A stretch of 64,000 bases of DNA from Phycicoccus duodecadis (GCF_002846495.1 NZ_PJNE01000001.1:1364001-1428000), one strand, 5' to 3'; shown: positions 27,635-36,882, counted from the stretch's first letter. The notes: generated by a model from the letters alone, not told the origin. Numbers and translations are program-made.

Positions 27635-28672
27635 TCAGGCGTGGACGCGGCGGACCCAGGCCTGGGGGTCGGCGATCTCCTGCGGCCGGGGCAGGGTCTC
27701 GGGGGAGGTCCACACGGCGTTGAAGCCGTCGACGCCGACCTGCTCCTGCACGGCCCGCACGAACACCGCGCCGTCGCGGTACTGGCGCATCTTGGCCTCG
27801 AGGCCCAGCAGGCGGCGCAGCAGCCGGTCGGCGGAGCCCGCACCCTTGCGGCGCGTCGTGAACTTGCGACGGATGTCGGCCACGGACGGGATGTGCGCGG
27901 GCCCCACGTCGTCCATCACGACGTCGGCGTGCCCCTCGAGCAGCGACATGACGGCGGTGAGGCGCGCCAGCAGGTCGCGCTGCTCGGGCGTGGTGAAGAG
28001 CTCGGCGATACCGGTGCTGCCCTCCGAGAAGAGCTCGGGCAGCCGCTCGGCGATGCGCGAGGTGATCTCGTGGACCCGTTCCTGGTCGGGCGCGAGGTCG
28101 ACCGCGAGACGGCGGGCCTGGGCGATGACGTGCTCGCGCAGCCACGGGTTCGCGGTGAACTGCACGCGGTGGGTCTCCTCGTGCATGCAGACCCAGGTGC
28201 GGAAGTCGGCGGGGTCGACCGACAGCTCGCGCGCGGTCGCCATCAGGTTGGGTGCGACGAGCAGCAGGCTGGGGGTGCCGTCGGGCGCGAGGTCGTACTG
28301 GCCGAGCACCTTGCTGGCCATGAACGCCAGGAGCGCCCCGGACTCGGCCCCGGTGACCTTTCCGCCCACGGCCTGGGCGGCGGGCCCGGGCGCGCCCCGG
28401 CGCTCGACGATGGCGTCGACCGCGGGGTCGAGCAGGGCCGACATCGAGTCGACGTTGACGGCGATCCAGGTGGCGCGGTCGACGACCAGGGCCTCGGGGG
28501 CGTCGGCCGGGGTGTGCATCCGGGCGGTCTCGGCGACCGGCCCCCGGGCGGCCCGCGCGGCGGCGCGGATGGCGGCGACCTCGGCCTTCGCCTCGGCTGG
28601 CGAGACCACCGGCCCGGCCGGGACGAGCGCTCGGCCCGTCGTCTTCGCGAACTCCCAGTCGACGTATGCCAC
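27635..28672 (-). CDS. DUF2342-type zinc-dependent metalloprotease
   Basis: 345 residues. HEETH (164-168) in CMHEETHRVQF is a zincin motif, with LLEGHADVVMD downstream as the probable third-ligand region. The family is often annotated as coenzyme F420 biosynthesis-associated or zinc-dependent metalloprotease; substrate unknown. It lies between dacB and tilS, on the same strand, in the order seen in other actinobacteria. No signal peptide, so cytoplasmic. Confidence 0.85.
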   Translation of the reverse strand: MAYVDWEFAKTTGRALVPAGPVVSPAEAKAEVAAIRAAARAARGPVAETARMHTPADAPEALVVDRATWIAVNVDSMSALLDPAVDAIVERRGAPGPAAQAVGGKVTGAESGALLAFMASKVLGQYDLAPDGTPSLLLVAPNLMATARELSVDPADFRTWVCMHEETHRVQFTANPWLREHVIAQARRLAVDLAPDQERVHEITSRIAERLPELFSEGSTGIAELFTTPEQRDLLARLTAVMSLLEGHADVVMDDVGPAHIPSVADIRRKFTTRRKGAGSADRLLRRLLGLEAKMRQYRDGAVFVRAVQEQVGVDGFNAVWTSPETLPRPQEIADPQAWVRRVHA

Positions 28673-28696
28673 GGGTTCAGCCTCTCATCACGGCGG

Positions 28697-30139
28697 TCAC
28701 CGGCAGCCGCATCGGGTGAGGGCGGCCACGATCCGGTCCAACGCGGCCCGGGCCCGCAGGGTTCCGTCGTAGGTCTGCGCGAACCCGTCGACCTGCACGA
28801 CGAAGAGGAGCGGGCGGCCGTCGGCCGTGAGGGTGGTGCCCGCCAGCGAGGAGCCCTGGCGCAGGGTGCCGGTCTTGGCCCGCGGCACCCCCAGGACGTC
28901 GGCGGTCGCCTTCTCGGTGAACCGCCCGCGCACCGTGCCCTCGAGGCCCGACACCGGCAGCCCCGCGACGACGCTCCGCAGGGGTTCGGAGTCCCCCTGC
29001 ACCGCGCGGGCCAGCACCGCCGACAGGGTGACGGGGGCGACGGCCTGGCCGGGGCTGAGGCCGCTGGCGTCCTTCAGCACGAGGCCGGGGACGGGGATCG
29101 CGTCGGCCGCGAGCCGGCTGCGGATGAACGCCGCGTTGTCGCCGGTGCCCCGGGTGGGGGCGCCGGCGGTGGCGGCCGCCTGCCGGACCAGGCTCTCGGC
29201 CAGGGTGTTGTCGCTCACGGCGAGCGCGTGCTCGAGCAGCTCGCCGTAGGTGGCCGACTCGACCGAGCCCAGCTCCTCGGCGCCGGCCGGGGCGGGGGCC
29301 CTCCACGTGGTGGCGGGCGCCAGGGTGGCCTCGACGCCCTTCTCGGCCAGCCGGGTGACGAGGGCGCGGGCCACCGTGGTCTCGGGTGAGGCGGGCGCCG
29401 GCCGCAGCGGCCGGGCCTGCTGCGTGGTGAGGCCGGTCATCGCCACGGGCCCGGCGAAGCCGTCGCGGACGTCGTTGCGGACCCAGGTGGCCGGGATGCG
29501 CGGGCCGGGGGCGAAGGAGAGGTCGAGACGCAGCCGCACGGTGGTGCGGCCGCTGGGGCGCAGGGCCGCCGCGACCTGGGCGGCGAGGTCGGCGAGCCCC
29601 GCCCGCCCCTCGACGGCGTCCGGGTCGCCGGTGGTCGGGGACAGCAGCATGTCGCCCCGGACGACCAGCACGAGGTCCGTGGAGCCGGGCGGGGCCACGA
29701 CGGTCGTCGGGATGCGGGAACCGAGGTGGAGGGTGTCGGTGACCGCCACGGCGGCCAGCAGCTTGGCGGTGGACGCGGGGACCCGCGCCTGGGCCGACCG
29801 CACGCCCAGGAGCTCCTGGCCGGTGACCCCGTCGCGCACGCTGAGGCCGAGGTGCCCGGCGAGCGCGCGGTCGGTGGCCGCGGCGTCCACCGCCGCCAGC
29901 AGGCCGCGCGCGGTGGGTACCGGCGCGTCGGCGCCGGCGTCGCGCAGGGCGGTGGCCGACGGGCCCGGCGTGGGCAGCAGGACCGGCGCCGGGGTGCCCG
30001 AGACGGTGGGGGTGGGCACGACCACGGGGCGCTCGACGGTGAGGATCCCGGGGGCGACGTCGAGCACGTCCGCCGTGGCGTAGCCACCGACGCCGAGGAG
30101 GGCGACGGCCGCCGTGGACGCGACCATGACACGTCTCAC
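28697..30139 (-). CDS. dacB: D-alanyl-D-alanine carboxypeptidase / endopeptidase (PBP4, S13 family)
   Basis: About 480 residues from a GTG at 30139, chosen because AAGGGAG lies just upstream; GTG 30163 or ATG 30127 are alternatives. N-terminal signal/anchor ([20 protein letters not shown]), a Pro/Thr linker, then the S13 penicillin-binding fold with SxxK ([11 protein letters not shown]), SxN (AVSDNTLAE) and KTG ([10 protein letters not shown]). It trims peptidoglycan stem peptides outside the membrane. Divergent from ppa, 94 bp between starts. Confidence 0.92.
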   Translation of the reverse strand: MRRVMVASTAAVALLGVGGYATADVLDVAPGILTVERPVVVPTPTVSGTPAPVLLPTPGPSATALRDAGADAPVPTARGLLAAVDAAATDRALAGHLGLSVRDGVTGQELLGVRSAQARVPASTAKLLAAVAVTDTLHLGSRIPTTVVAPPGSTDLVLVVRGDMLLSPTTGDPDAVEGRAGLADLAAQVAAALRPSGRTTVRLRLDLSFAPGPRIPATWVRNDVRDGFAGPVAMTGLTTQQARPLRPAPASPETTVARALVTRLAEKGVEATLAPATTWRAPAPAGAEELGSVESATYGELLEHALAVSDNTLAESLVRQAAATAGAPTRGTGDNAAFIRSRLAADAIPVPGLVLKDASGLSPGQAVAPVTLSAVLARAVQGDSEPLRSVVAGLPVSGLEGTVRGRFTEKATADVLGVPRAKTGTLRQGSSLAGTTLTADGRPLLFVVQVDGFAQTYDGTLRARAALDRIVAALTRCGCR

Positions 30140-30233
30140 CGCCACTCCCTTCGTCCCCACCACGATCCATGCGCCAGACTGTCGGTCGAGCCTAGGTCAC
30201 GCAGCACAGCGCACTACGAGGGAGCAACACGCC

Positions 30234-30866
30234 GTGGAGTTCGACGTCACCATCGAGATCCCCAAGGGTCACCGCAACAAGTACGAGGTCGACCACGAGT
30301 CGGGCCGCATCCGCCTCGACCGGATGCTGTTCACCGCCATGTCGTACCCGTCGGACTACGGCTACATCGAGGACTCGCTCGGCGAGGACGGCGACCCGCT
30401 CGACGCGCTGGTCCTCCTCGACGAGCCGACCTTCCCCGGCTGCGTGGTGCGCGCGCGCCCGATCGGGATGTTCCACATGCGCGACGAGGCCGGCGGTGAC
30501 GACAAGATCCTGTGCATCCCGGCGGGCGACCCGCGCAAGGCGCACATCAGCGAGCTCGAGCACATCACCGAGTTCGACCGCCTCGAGATCCAGCACTTCT
30601 TCGAGACCTACAAGGACCTCGAGCCGGGCAAGTCCGTGCAGGGCGCGCACTGGGCCGGCCGCGAGGAGGCCGAGGACTGCATCAACGAGGCGCTCGAGCG
30701 CGCCCGCGCGGCGGGGCTGACCACGGCCCGGTGGCGGATGCCCCCGCACGCCGAGGTCCCGGGTGCGGCGGCCACGTCGGCCCACACCCGCGACGAGCTG
30801 GCCGCGGCCGCCGAGAAGGCTCGCGCGGAGCTGGCCACCAAGGACAAGCCGCTCAGCGACGACTGA
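30234..30866 (+). CDS. ppa: Soluble family I inorganic pyrophosphatase
   Basis: 210 residues from a GTG at 30234, with a purine-rich GAGGGAG 11 bp upstream. [33 protein letters not shown] and [13 protein letters not shown] carry the metal-binding acids (D-x-D-P-x-D signature); [10 protein letters not shown] and [11 protein letters not shown] are later family blocks. Hydrolyses PPi in the cytoplasm. The last 45 residues are an Ala/Glu/Lys-rich extension beyond the usual 165-175-residue chain. A membrane pyrophosphatase is also encoded at 55802-58246. Confidence 0.95.
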   Translation: MEFDVTIEIPKGHRNKYEVDHESGRIRLDRMLFTAMSYPSDYGYIEDSLGEDGDPLDALVLLDEPTFPGCVVRARPIGMFHMRDEAGGDDKILCIPAGDPRKAHISELEHITEFDRLEIQHFFETYKDLEPGKSVQGAHWAGREEAEDCINEALERARAAGLTTARWRMPPHAEVPGAAATSAHTRDELAAAAEKARAELATKDKPLSDD

Positions 30867-30869
30867 CCC

Positions 30870-30890
30870 CCGGGCAGCTTCTTCGCCCGG
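30870..30890 (+). terminator. Stem-loop after ppa
   Basis: CCGGGC (30870-30875) pairs with GCCCGG (30885-30890) over a 9-base loop, 4 bp past the ppa stop. No T-run follows, as is common in GC-rich actinobacteria. Confidence 0.5.
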
Positions 30891-30893
30891 TGC

Positions 30894-30945
30894 GGGAACC
30901 TTCACGTCGGCACCGCAAGCGTTCCGGTGCCGACCCGAAGGTCCC
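30894..30945. repeat. Long inverted repeat between convergent ppa and DUF427 gene
   Basis: A perfect 10-bp stem GTCGGCACCG / CGGTGCCGAC (30906-30915, 30925-30934) continues, after a 2-base mismatch, with ACCTTC / GAAGGT (30898-30903, 30937-30942). The near-52-bp hairpin lies between two convergent genes and could terminate both. Confidence 0.6.
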
Positions 30946-30968
30946 GGTGCCTACTCCGGCCTCGACGC

Positions 30969-31466
30969 CTACCAGCCCCAGGTGCCGGGCTCGCCCTTGA
31001 ACGGCCCGACGACCCGGCTGGTGATCCAGCCGCCGTAGAAGCCGCCCGCCTGCGGCGTCACGACCTCGTCGTCGACGACGCAGCGGTCCACGGCCCCGGG
31101 CATCACGGCCACGTGGTCGAGCAGCACCTCGAAGCCGCGGGTCGGCCGCGGGTAGGTCCACGCGGCCCGCGGCGCGACCAGCCCGCCGCCCACGAGGTCG
31201 TAGTACGCCGCCTCGCCCTTCCACTCGCAGTACGACGAGCCGGAGGCCGGCCGCAGCGCACCCTCGAGGACGTCGGCCGTCGGCAGGTAGTACGTCGGGG
31301 GGTGGCTGGTCTCGAGCACCCGCAGGGGCCGGGTGCTCAGCGCGATGCGGACGCCACCGAGCCAGATCTCGACCGACTCGCGGCTCGCGTCGACGGCGGG
31401 TGGGCGGGGGTAGTCCCACACGGACTCCTGGCCGGGGCCGGGGGGCAGCGGGCGGGGGCGGGCCAT
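30969..31466 (-). CDS. DUF427 domain protein
   Basis: 165 residues. The DUF427 core is clear: VRIALSTRPLRVLETSHPP, YYLPTADV, SYCEWKGEAAYYD and AAWTYPRPTRGF. The family is widespread in actinobacteria and fungi, with a small beta-barrel fold and unknown function. Convergent with ppa. The 92 bp between this start and the next gene's stop hold nothing recognisable. Confidence 0.82.
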   Translation of the reverse strand: MARPRPLPPGPGQESVWDYPRPPAVDASRESVEIWLGGVRIALSTRPLRVLETSHPPTYYLPTADVLEGALRPASGSSYCEWKGEAAYYDLVGGGLVAPRAAWTYPRPTRGFEVLLDHVAVMPGAVDRCVVDDEVVTPQAGGFYGGWITSRVVGPFKGEPGTWGW

Positions 31467-31558
31467 CCCGGCAGGCTAACCCGGCGCCGGTCGCGCCGCG
31501 GCGTCGGGCCCGGCACCAGCACGGGTCACCCTCGCCGTCGCGTCCCGTCCGCGGCCGG

Positions 31559-32467
31559 TCACGGGTTGCAGGCCGGACAGTCACCAGGGCCGGCGGTGGC
31601 CGGTGCCGCCGCGTCGAGCACCTCGTGGGAACAGTGCGGGCAGCGCCGGACGACGTGGGTCGGCCGGGCGGTGGGGGTACCGCAGCCGGAGCACGGCGCG
31701 TGGCCGGTGTGCTCGTCGGGGCCGAACCCGAGGCGCCCGCAGGCCGGGCACGGGGTGTGCAGCCGGTGGATGAGGTCGACGGCGGCACGCCGGATGACGG
31801 GATGCCGCTCCGGGGCCCGGTCGGCGCGCAGGTCGGTCTCGACGACGACCCGGGACGACCACCGAGCGGCGTGCCGGACGGCGTCACGGAGCGACTCCGG
31901 GGAGCCGAGGCCCTTTGTGATGCCGGCACCCCCGGCCGCGTCCGGGGCGGTCGCGGCGGCCGGGTCCGGGCGGGCGACGAGGCGGGTGCGCGTGAGGTCC
32001 ACCTGCGCCAGGACGCGGTCGAGCGCGGCGGTGGCGTCGGGGTCCACGGTCCAGGACCGCGCCCACGGGGCGTGGCCGGTGGCGCGTCCCGTGAGGGTCA
32101 GGCCCGACTCGGTGTCGAGGAACGCCAGCAGCTCGTGCTGGACGACGAGGCCGGTGTCGGGGTCAGGGGTGAAGCTCCCCTCCGAGGCGAGGGCCAGGGG
32201 CAGGCCGCCCGCTGCCGCACCGGCGCGGGCCTTGGCCTCGGCGGCGGCCTGCGCGCCGGCCGGTCGGGGGACCTCGGGCGTGAACGTGCCGAACCGGTCG
32301 GTGTCGACGGCGACGGGGATGACGTGCAGCCCCACGGCCGCGAACAGGTCCCTGACGACCTCGGCCTTCCCGTGCTGCGTGGCCATCACCACCGGACGGC
32401 CGACGTAGGGGCGCGGGCGGCCGGGGGCGCGAGGCTCGGGACGGGAGGTGGTGTCGATGCTGGTCAT
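31559..32467 (-). CDS. Zinc-ribbon protein coupled to dabBA, N-terminus resembling ITPase/Ham1 enzymes
   Basis: 302 residues from the ATG at 32467, overlapping the dabBA stop by 4 bp (ATGA). I think it belongs to a DUF family seen beside dabA genes (perhaps DUF6671), but cannot confirm. Residues 25-36 read PVVMATQHGKAE and 88-98 GLPLALASEGS; this spacing recalls the AT-x-x-x-GK and acidic loop of ITPase/Ham1 pyrophosphatases. A VVVETDLRADRAPERH block (207-222) looks functionally constrained. The C-terminus carries four CxxC pairs (Cys240/243, 259/262, 276/279, 297/300), probably two zinc ribbons. A role with the carbon transporter is inferred from coupling. Confidence 0.7.
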   Translation of the reverse strand: MTSIDTTSRPEPRAPGRPRPYVGRPVVMATQHGKAEVVRDLFAAVGLHVIPVAVDTDRFGTFTPEVPRPAGAQAAAEAKARAGAAAGGLPLALASEGSFTPDPDTGLVVQHELLAFLDTESGLTLTGRATGHAPWARSWTVDPDATAALDRVLAQVDLTRTRLVARPDPAAATAPDAAGGAGITKGLGSPESLRDAVRHAARWSSRVVVETDLRADRAPERHPVIRRAAVDLIHRLHTPCPACGRLGFGPDEHTGHAPCSGCGTPTARPTHVVRRCPHCSHEVLDAAAPATAGPGDCPACNP

Positions 32468-35400
32468 GGCTGCTCCTGCGGGACGGGGGCGGGCTCGTGC
32501 TCGGGCCGGACGCTCCGGGTCGCGGTGCTGACCCGGGCGGATGCGGAGGTGGGGTCGTCGGCATCCCCCGTGGTCCAGGGCGCCCAGGTGAGGTCCGGGC
32601 GCAGGACGCTGACGGTGTCGTCGTCGACGGCCATGACCGTGACCCATCGGTTGACCACGAGGTGGCGCAGGACCTCGTGCCGGTCGACGACCGCGCGGAT
32701 GGCCTCGGGGTCCGCGGCGACGAGGGCGCTCAGCCGGAGCGGCTCGTGCACGAGACCGTCGAGGCCCGCGGCGCCCGGGTCCTCGGTGAACAGGGCCTGC
32801 CAGGGCAGGCCGACCCGCAGGTCGCCGCGGGCGCCGGTGACGACGCCGACGTCGCCGACGACGTTGTGCGTGGTCTTGTCGCCCGCGCCGAGCGTCGAGG
32901 GGGCCAGGGCCGAGAAGTTGTACTGCGCGTTGATCCACTGGGCGACGACGAGGGGCGCGGTGAGCAGCTGCTCGAGGATCTCCCCGCGCGGGTCGAGGCC
33001 GGCGTCGTAGGAGTGGAGGAAGACCCGGCCCTGCAGATCCGTGCCGCGGGTGAGCGACCGGGGCCCGATGACGATCGCCGCGTTGCCGGCCAGGCCCCAC
33101 TCCGGGGTCGGCTCGGACCAGTCCGCGGCCCGGTCGCCCAGCCCGGCGACGGTGTCGGACCGGCCACGGGGCGGTAGCGCCTGGAGCCGCTGGGCGGCGG
33201 CGCGACGGCCGGCGGTGCGTAGGTCGCGCTCGAGGGCGGGGTCGTCCCACGGGTCGAGCAGCTCGACCCGGTCGGTGGTGGTGTCGTGCAGGGCGGCCAG
33301 GGCCCGCGTGTCGTCGGGGATGCGGATCCCCCTCCCCGCCAGGCGGCCCCGCACCTCCGGGTCGTTGATCAGGTGCGCCAGGGCGGCCGCGTTGACCGGC
33401 CCGGGATGTCCGCCGCAGGCCCCGCAGTCGTAGGCCGTGGCGAAGGCGTTGTTCTCCAGGGTCGCGCCGTGGCCGCAGACGAGCACGACCGGGGCGAAGC
33501 CGTCGACGAGTCCGATCGCGCGCAGTGACGACTCGACCACGTCGGTCTTCTCGTCGACGCTCCAGGGGACGACGAGGGAGCCGGTGTCCGCGGGGCGGAC
33601 ACCGCGCGCCGTCGCGGACCGGACCATCCGGCGGACGCGACCCGGCACGACCGTCGTGGCGACCGCGGTCGTCGCCGACAGCACGCCTCCTCCCTCGGCG
33701 ACGGCCAGCGCGGCCACTGGATGCCGGGAGACGGCCGTCGCGGTGCGGTGCACGGCCTCCCGGAAGCGGAGCGGCCGCGCTCGCTCGGTGACCGTGTGCC
33801 GAGGCCGGACGAGCGCGGGGCAGAGGTCGTGGGCATGACCCTCGACGTCGACGAACCGGACGGCCGCGCCGAAGAAGCCGGCGAAGCCGTAGGTCTCGTG
33901 GTTCCCGACCTGCTCCAGGTGGCGCCGGACCCGCTCCGAGCGCACGTCGATGCACCAGAGCGACTGGGTGGCCGGCCGCCCACCCGTGGCTCCCGCTGCG
34001 GCACGGGCGCGGGAGCTCCCCAGCGAGGCGACGAGCCGGCGCTGGGGGCCGACCTCCAGGGCGTCCTGCCAGATCGCCCGGAGCTCGGCCTCCCCGCTTG
34101 CGGCAGCACCGAGGTGACGGTTGCGGTGTCGGTCGACCGCGGGGGGCACGGGAATGGGCCCGGAAGCGACCGCCGCCGCGGCGCTGCTCGCGCAGAGCCC
34201 GACGAGGACGTCGTGCGCCAGCCGCACGGCCACGAGCTCGAGGAGCGGGCCGGGGCCTCCCTGCTCGCGGGCCCGCCAGGCCGCGTGCGCGCTCCAGCCG
34301 GGCGCGGCGGCCAACGTGCTCGTGATCAGGGAGCGCATGTCCGACGTGCTCGTCCCCGCCCGGCGCACGAGCAGCAGGATCGCGGCGACGGGGTCCGCGG
34401 GCAGCGTCCGCGCCCACGCGGCGGCACCGGCGATCCCGATGACCCCGTCGTACGAGCGATGCTGCGCCGCGCGACGCCACAGGTGGTACGGCCCCTCGGG
34501 CTCGGCCTGGGTCGCGGCAGCGCGGTGGTCCGGGCGGGGGGACACCGTCGACCAGGCGAGCTGGGTCCACGCGTTCTCGTGCTCGGCCACGGCGTCCGCG
34601 TGGGGCACCGCGTGCTGCTGCACGAGGCGGCCGCCCGAGGCGCTGACGGGATGGCGCGCGGCCTCGGCGAGGAGCCGGGTCCCGGCGACGACCTCGGGGG
34701 CCGGCCGTGGGGCCGCATCGCGGGGGCGCTGGGCGGCGGCGAGGTCGGCGTCGGTGATCCGCCCGGTCTCGTGGCCGTGCAGGTAGAAGGACAGCCCCGG
34801 CTGCAGGTCATGGCCGTGGAACGCCTCGGCCGCGGCGATGGCGTCGAGGTACGGCAGGTGTTCCAGGCCCGCCAGGGGGTTCGCGGCCACCATGGCGCGC
34901 AGGGGCCACGCCGGGCCGCCGGCCCGCGCCACGTCCTCGACCGTGGCGACCAGGGTGGCGCGCTCCTCGGCGGACGGCTCGCGGGTGGCGTCGGCGGCGC
35001 AGGCCGCCACGACGGACGCGGGGACGGCGCCGCGGGCCCGCGACCCCGGCGTCAGGGTCAGCGGGAACAGGCGGAGGGCCAGGGCTCCGGCCGGGTCGCT
35101 GACGACCCTCCGGCTGCCGGCGACGAGGGCGACGCCGGCCAGGGCCGCCACCGCGAGCAGCGGCGCCGCGGCCCAGCCCTCCCACACCGGGGCCGGAGGC
35201 AGGACCGGGCTCAGGAAGCCCTCCCAGCGCGCCATCGCCCACACGTAGGTCGTCCCGCCGGCACCGGCGAGCAGGACCACCCCGAGGACCGTGCGGGTCC
35301 GGATGCGGGCGAGGGAGGCCGCGTTCCATCCGCCCAGCGCGACGGCGGCCGCCGCCACGGCGAGCGGAAGCAGCGCCACCGGCCCCTGTGTCTCGAGGAG

Positions 35401-36474
35401 CGCGCGGGCGGCCGGCCACGCCAGCAGGACGACGACCAGCAGGGCCGCCCCGGCGGCCGCGAGCTGAGCGCGGGGGCGGCGCACGGTGGCCCAGCGATGG
35501 CCGTGCCGGTCGACCGCGCCCCCGGCCCGCAGGAACAGCCACGACTTGTAGCAGCCGTGGGCCACCAGGTGCATCAGGGCCATGGCCGGCAGGCCGAGGC
35601 CGACCTGGATCGTCATGTACGCCATCTGGGTCGTGGTCGACGAGGCGAGCCGGCCCTTGACGTCACGACGCGCCGCGCCCGACCAGCCGCCGAGGAGCAG
35701 GGTCAGGACGCCCACCCCGAAGAGCCCGGCCAGCACGACGGGCGCGGCGGCGAAGACCGGCCACGCCACGACCGCCAGCACGCCGGCGCCGTTGACGATG
35801 CCCGCGTGCAGGAGCGCCGAGATCGGGGAGGGCGCCTCGGCGGTCTCCGGGAGCCACCGGTGCGCGGGGAACAGCCCGCTGCGCGCCACGCACGCGAGGG
35901 CGAGCAGGGCCGCCACCACCACCACCCGCCCGTCGCTCGCGCCCGTGACGGCCGCGGCCCGGTCGGTCGACGGCAGCCAGGCCACCCAGGCGGCGACGGC
36001 CAGCCAGAGGGCCAGGTCACCCGCGAGGAGCGTGCGCCGCATCCTGCGAGCCGCGGCACCGGCGTGCTGGGTGCCGGTGCGGGCGATGAGGGCGGTCATC
36101 AGCAGGCCGCTCGCGGTCCAGCCCAGCGCGAACGTCACGATGCTGCTGCTCACGGCCAGCAGGGTCAGGGCGAGCAGCAGGCCGGTGAGCAGGGCCCCGA
36201 CGCGGCCGGCCCGGCGCCGACCCCGCAGGTTGGCGGCGCAGAACCGTGCGACGACCCAGCCCAGGACCCCGAAGAAGACGAGCAGGACGCAGGCGGCGAC
36301 GTCCAGCCGCCAGCGCCACGAGAGCCCCGGCGCGAGCGGCAACGCCCCCTGCAGGGGGTCGCCCACGGCCTCCGGGACCAGACCCGAGAGGCCCACCAGC
36401 AGGACCGACAGCGAGAGGGTGCGAACGCCGAGGAGAGGAATCACACGCAGAAGAATGCATGCATTTTGCTTCAT
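32464..36474 (-). CDS. dabB-dabA: DabB-DabA fusion: DAC-type inorganic carbon (CO2/bicarbonate) uptake protein
   Basis: 1336 residues. Residues 1-460 are a DabB/NuoL-like proton-channel domain with about a dozen hydrophobic segments and the hallmark HRWLPETAEAPSPISALLHA (205-224) and HLVAHGCYKSWLF (302-314). From about 505 onward the chain is DabA (DUF2309): WPLRAMVAANPLAGL (523-537). The beta-carbonic-anhydrase-like zinc ligands are all present: Cys841 and Asp843 in WCIDVRSE, His1002 in CGHG, Cys1017 in DCGACGG. DabA and DabB are normally separate genes; here they are one chain without a break. The complex traps CO2 as bicarbonate using the proton gradient. The ATG at 36474 lies in promoter-like sequence, so GTG 36444 may be the true start. 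Confidence 0.9.
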   Translation of the reverse strand: MKQNACILLRVIPLLGVRTLSLSVLLVGLSGLVPEAVGDPLQGALPLAPGLSWRWRLDVAACVLLVFFGVLGWVVARFCAANLRGRRRAGRVGALLTGLLLALTLLAVSSSIVTFALGWTASGLLMTALIARTGTQHAGAAARRMRRTLLAGDLALWLAVAAWVAWLPSTDRAAAVTGASDGRVVVVAALLALACVARSGLFPAHRWLPETAEAPSPISALLHAGIVNGAGVLAVVAWPVFAAAPVVLAGLFGVGVLTLLLGGWSGAARRDVKGRLASSTTTQMAYMTIQVGLGLPAMALMHLVAHGCYKSWLFLRAGGAVDRHGHRWATVRRPRAQLAAAGAALLVVVLLAWPAARALLETQGPVALLPLAVAAAAVALGGWNAASLARIRTRTVLGVVLLAGAGGTTYVWAMARWEGFLSPVLPPAPVWEGWAAAPLLAVAALAGVALVAGSRRVVSDPAGALALRLFPLTLTPGSRARGAVPASVVAACAADATREPSAEERATLVATVEDVARAGGPAWPLRAMVAANPLAGLEHLPYLDAIAAAEAFHGHDLQPGLSFYLHGHETGRITDADLAAAQRPRDAAPRPAPEVVAGTRLLAEAARHPVSASGGRLVQQHAVPHADAVAEHENAWTQLAWSTVSPRPDHRAAATQAEPEGPYHLWRRAAQHRSYDGVIGIAGAAAWARTLPADPVAAILLLVRRAGTSTSDMRSLITSTLAAAPGWSAHAAWRAREQGGPGPLLELVAVRLAHDVLVGLCASSAAAAVASGPIPVPPAVDRHRNRHLGAAASGEAELRAIWQDALEVGPQRRLVASLGSSRARAAAGATGGRPATQSLWCIDVRSERVRRHLEQVGNHETYGFAGFFGAAVRFVDVEGHAHDLCPALVRPRHTVTERARPLRFREAVHRTATAVSRHPVAALAVAEGGGVLSATTAVATTVVPGRVRRMVRSATARGVRPADTGSLVVPWSVDEKTDVVESSLRAIGLVDGFAPVVLVCGHGATLENNAFATAYDCGACGGHPGPVNAAALAHLINDPEVRGRLAGRGIRIPDDTRALAALHDTTTDRVELLDPWDDPALERDLRTAGRRAAAQRLQALPPRGRSDTVAGLGDRAADWSEPTPEWGLAGNAAIVIGPRSLTRGTDLQGRVFLHSYDAGLDPRGEILEQLLTAPLVVAQWINAQYNFSALAPSTLGAGDKTTHNVVGDVGVVTGARGDLRVGLPWQALFTEDPGAAGLDGLVHEPLRLSALVAADPEAIRAVVDRHEVLRHLVVNRWVTVMAVDDDTVSVLRPDLTWAPWTTGDADDPTSASARVSTATRSVRPEHEPAPVPQEQP
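36454..36465. promoter_or_regulatory. Palindrome in the dabBA/regulator control region (candidate operator)
   Basis: AATGCATGCATT is a perfect 12-bp palindrome, markedly AT-rich for this genome. On the minus strand a consensus -35 TTGACA (36476-36481) lies 10 bp upstream of it, so the palindrome covers the -10/spacer region of a dabBA promoter whose transcript would start close to GTG 36444. The gene of a winged-helix regulator begins 58 bp away, divergently. Confidence 0.5.
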
Positions 36475-36522
36475 CTGTCAAGTGCCGGGCCTGGCCTGTC
36501 GAAGCCTCGGTAGGCTCTCCGG

Positions 36523-36837
36523 ATGAGCGATGCGCCGACGCGGCCGTGGACCTTCCTGTCCAACCACGGTCACGTCCTGGTCGCCATCAGCCGCTCCCCC
36601 CACGCCAAGGTCCGCGAGCTGGCCGCGTCGGTCGGGATCAGCGAGCGCGCGGCTCTGTCGATCGTCGGTGACCTGGAGAGTGCCGGGTACATCACCAAGC
36701 ACCGCGTCGGTCGGCGCAACACCTACCGGCTCGACCCCCACCGCCACCTCCGCCACCCGGCCGAGTCCTCGACCCGCGTGGCAGCACTCCTGGCCATCTT
36801 CGAGGTCGACGGGGACGACGGGGACGACGCGAGCTGA
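36523..36837 (+). CDS. Small winged-helix (MarR/ArsR-like) transcriptional regulator
   Basis: 104 residues, almost entirely one winged helix-turn-helix: SNHGHVLVAISRSPHAKVRE, ASVGISERAALSIVGDLES (recognition helix) and GYITKHRVGRRNTYRLD (wing), then an acidic tail. Divergent from dabBA with 48 bp between the ORFs, so it most likely controls the carbon-uptake locus and perhaps itself. A TAGGCT -10-like hexamer at 36511-36516 places the transcript start at the ATG, suggesting a leaderless mRNA. No metal or ligand site is evident. Confidence 0.8.
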   Translation: MSDAPTRPWTFLSNHGHVLVAISRSPHAKVRELAASVGISERAALSIVGDLESAGYITKHRVGRRNTYRLDPHRHLRHPAESSTRVAALLAIFEVDGDDGDDAS

Positions 36838-36882
36838 CCCCCGGCCGGCCGCAGCCCGGGGAGCCGGGGACGGCAACGGTAA

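Noticed and set aside
36472..36474. ATG 36474 as a certain start of dabB-dabA
   Set aside because: It falls just downstream of a consensus TTGACA and within a palindrome, with no ribosome site. It is kept only as the longest frame; GTG 36444 is equally or more likely.
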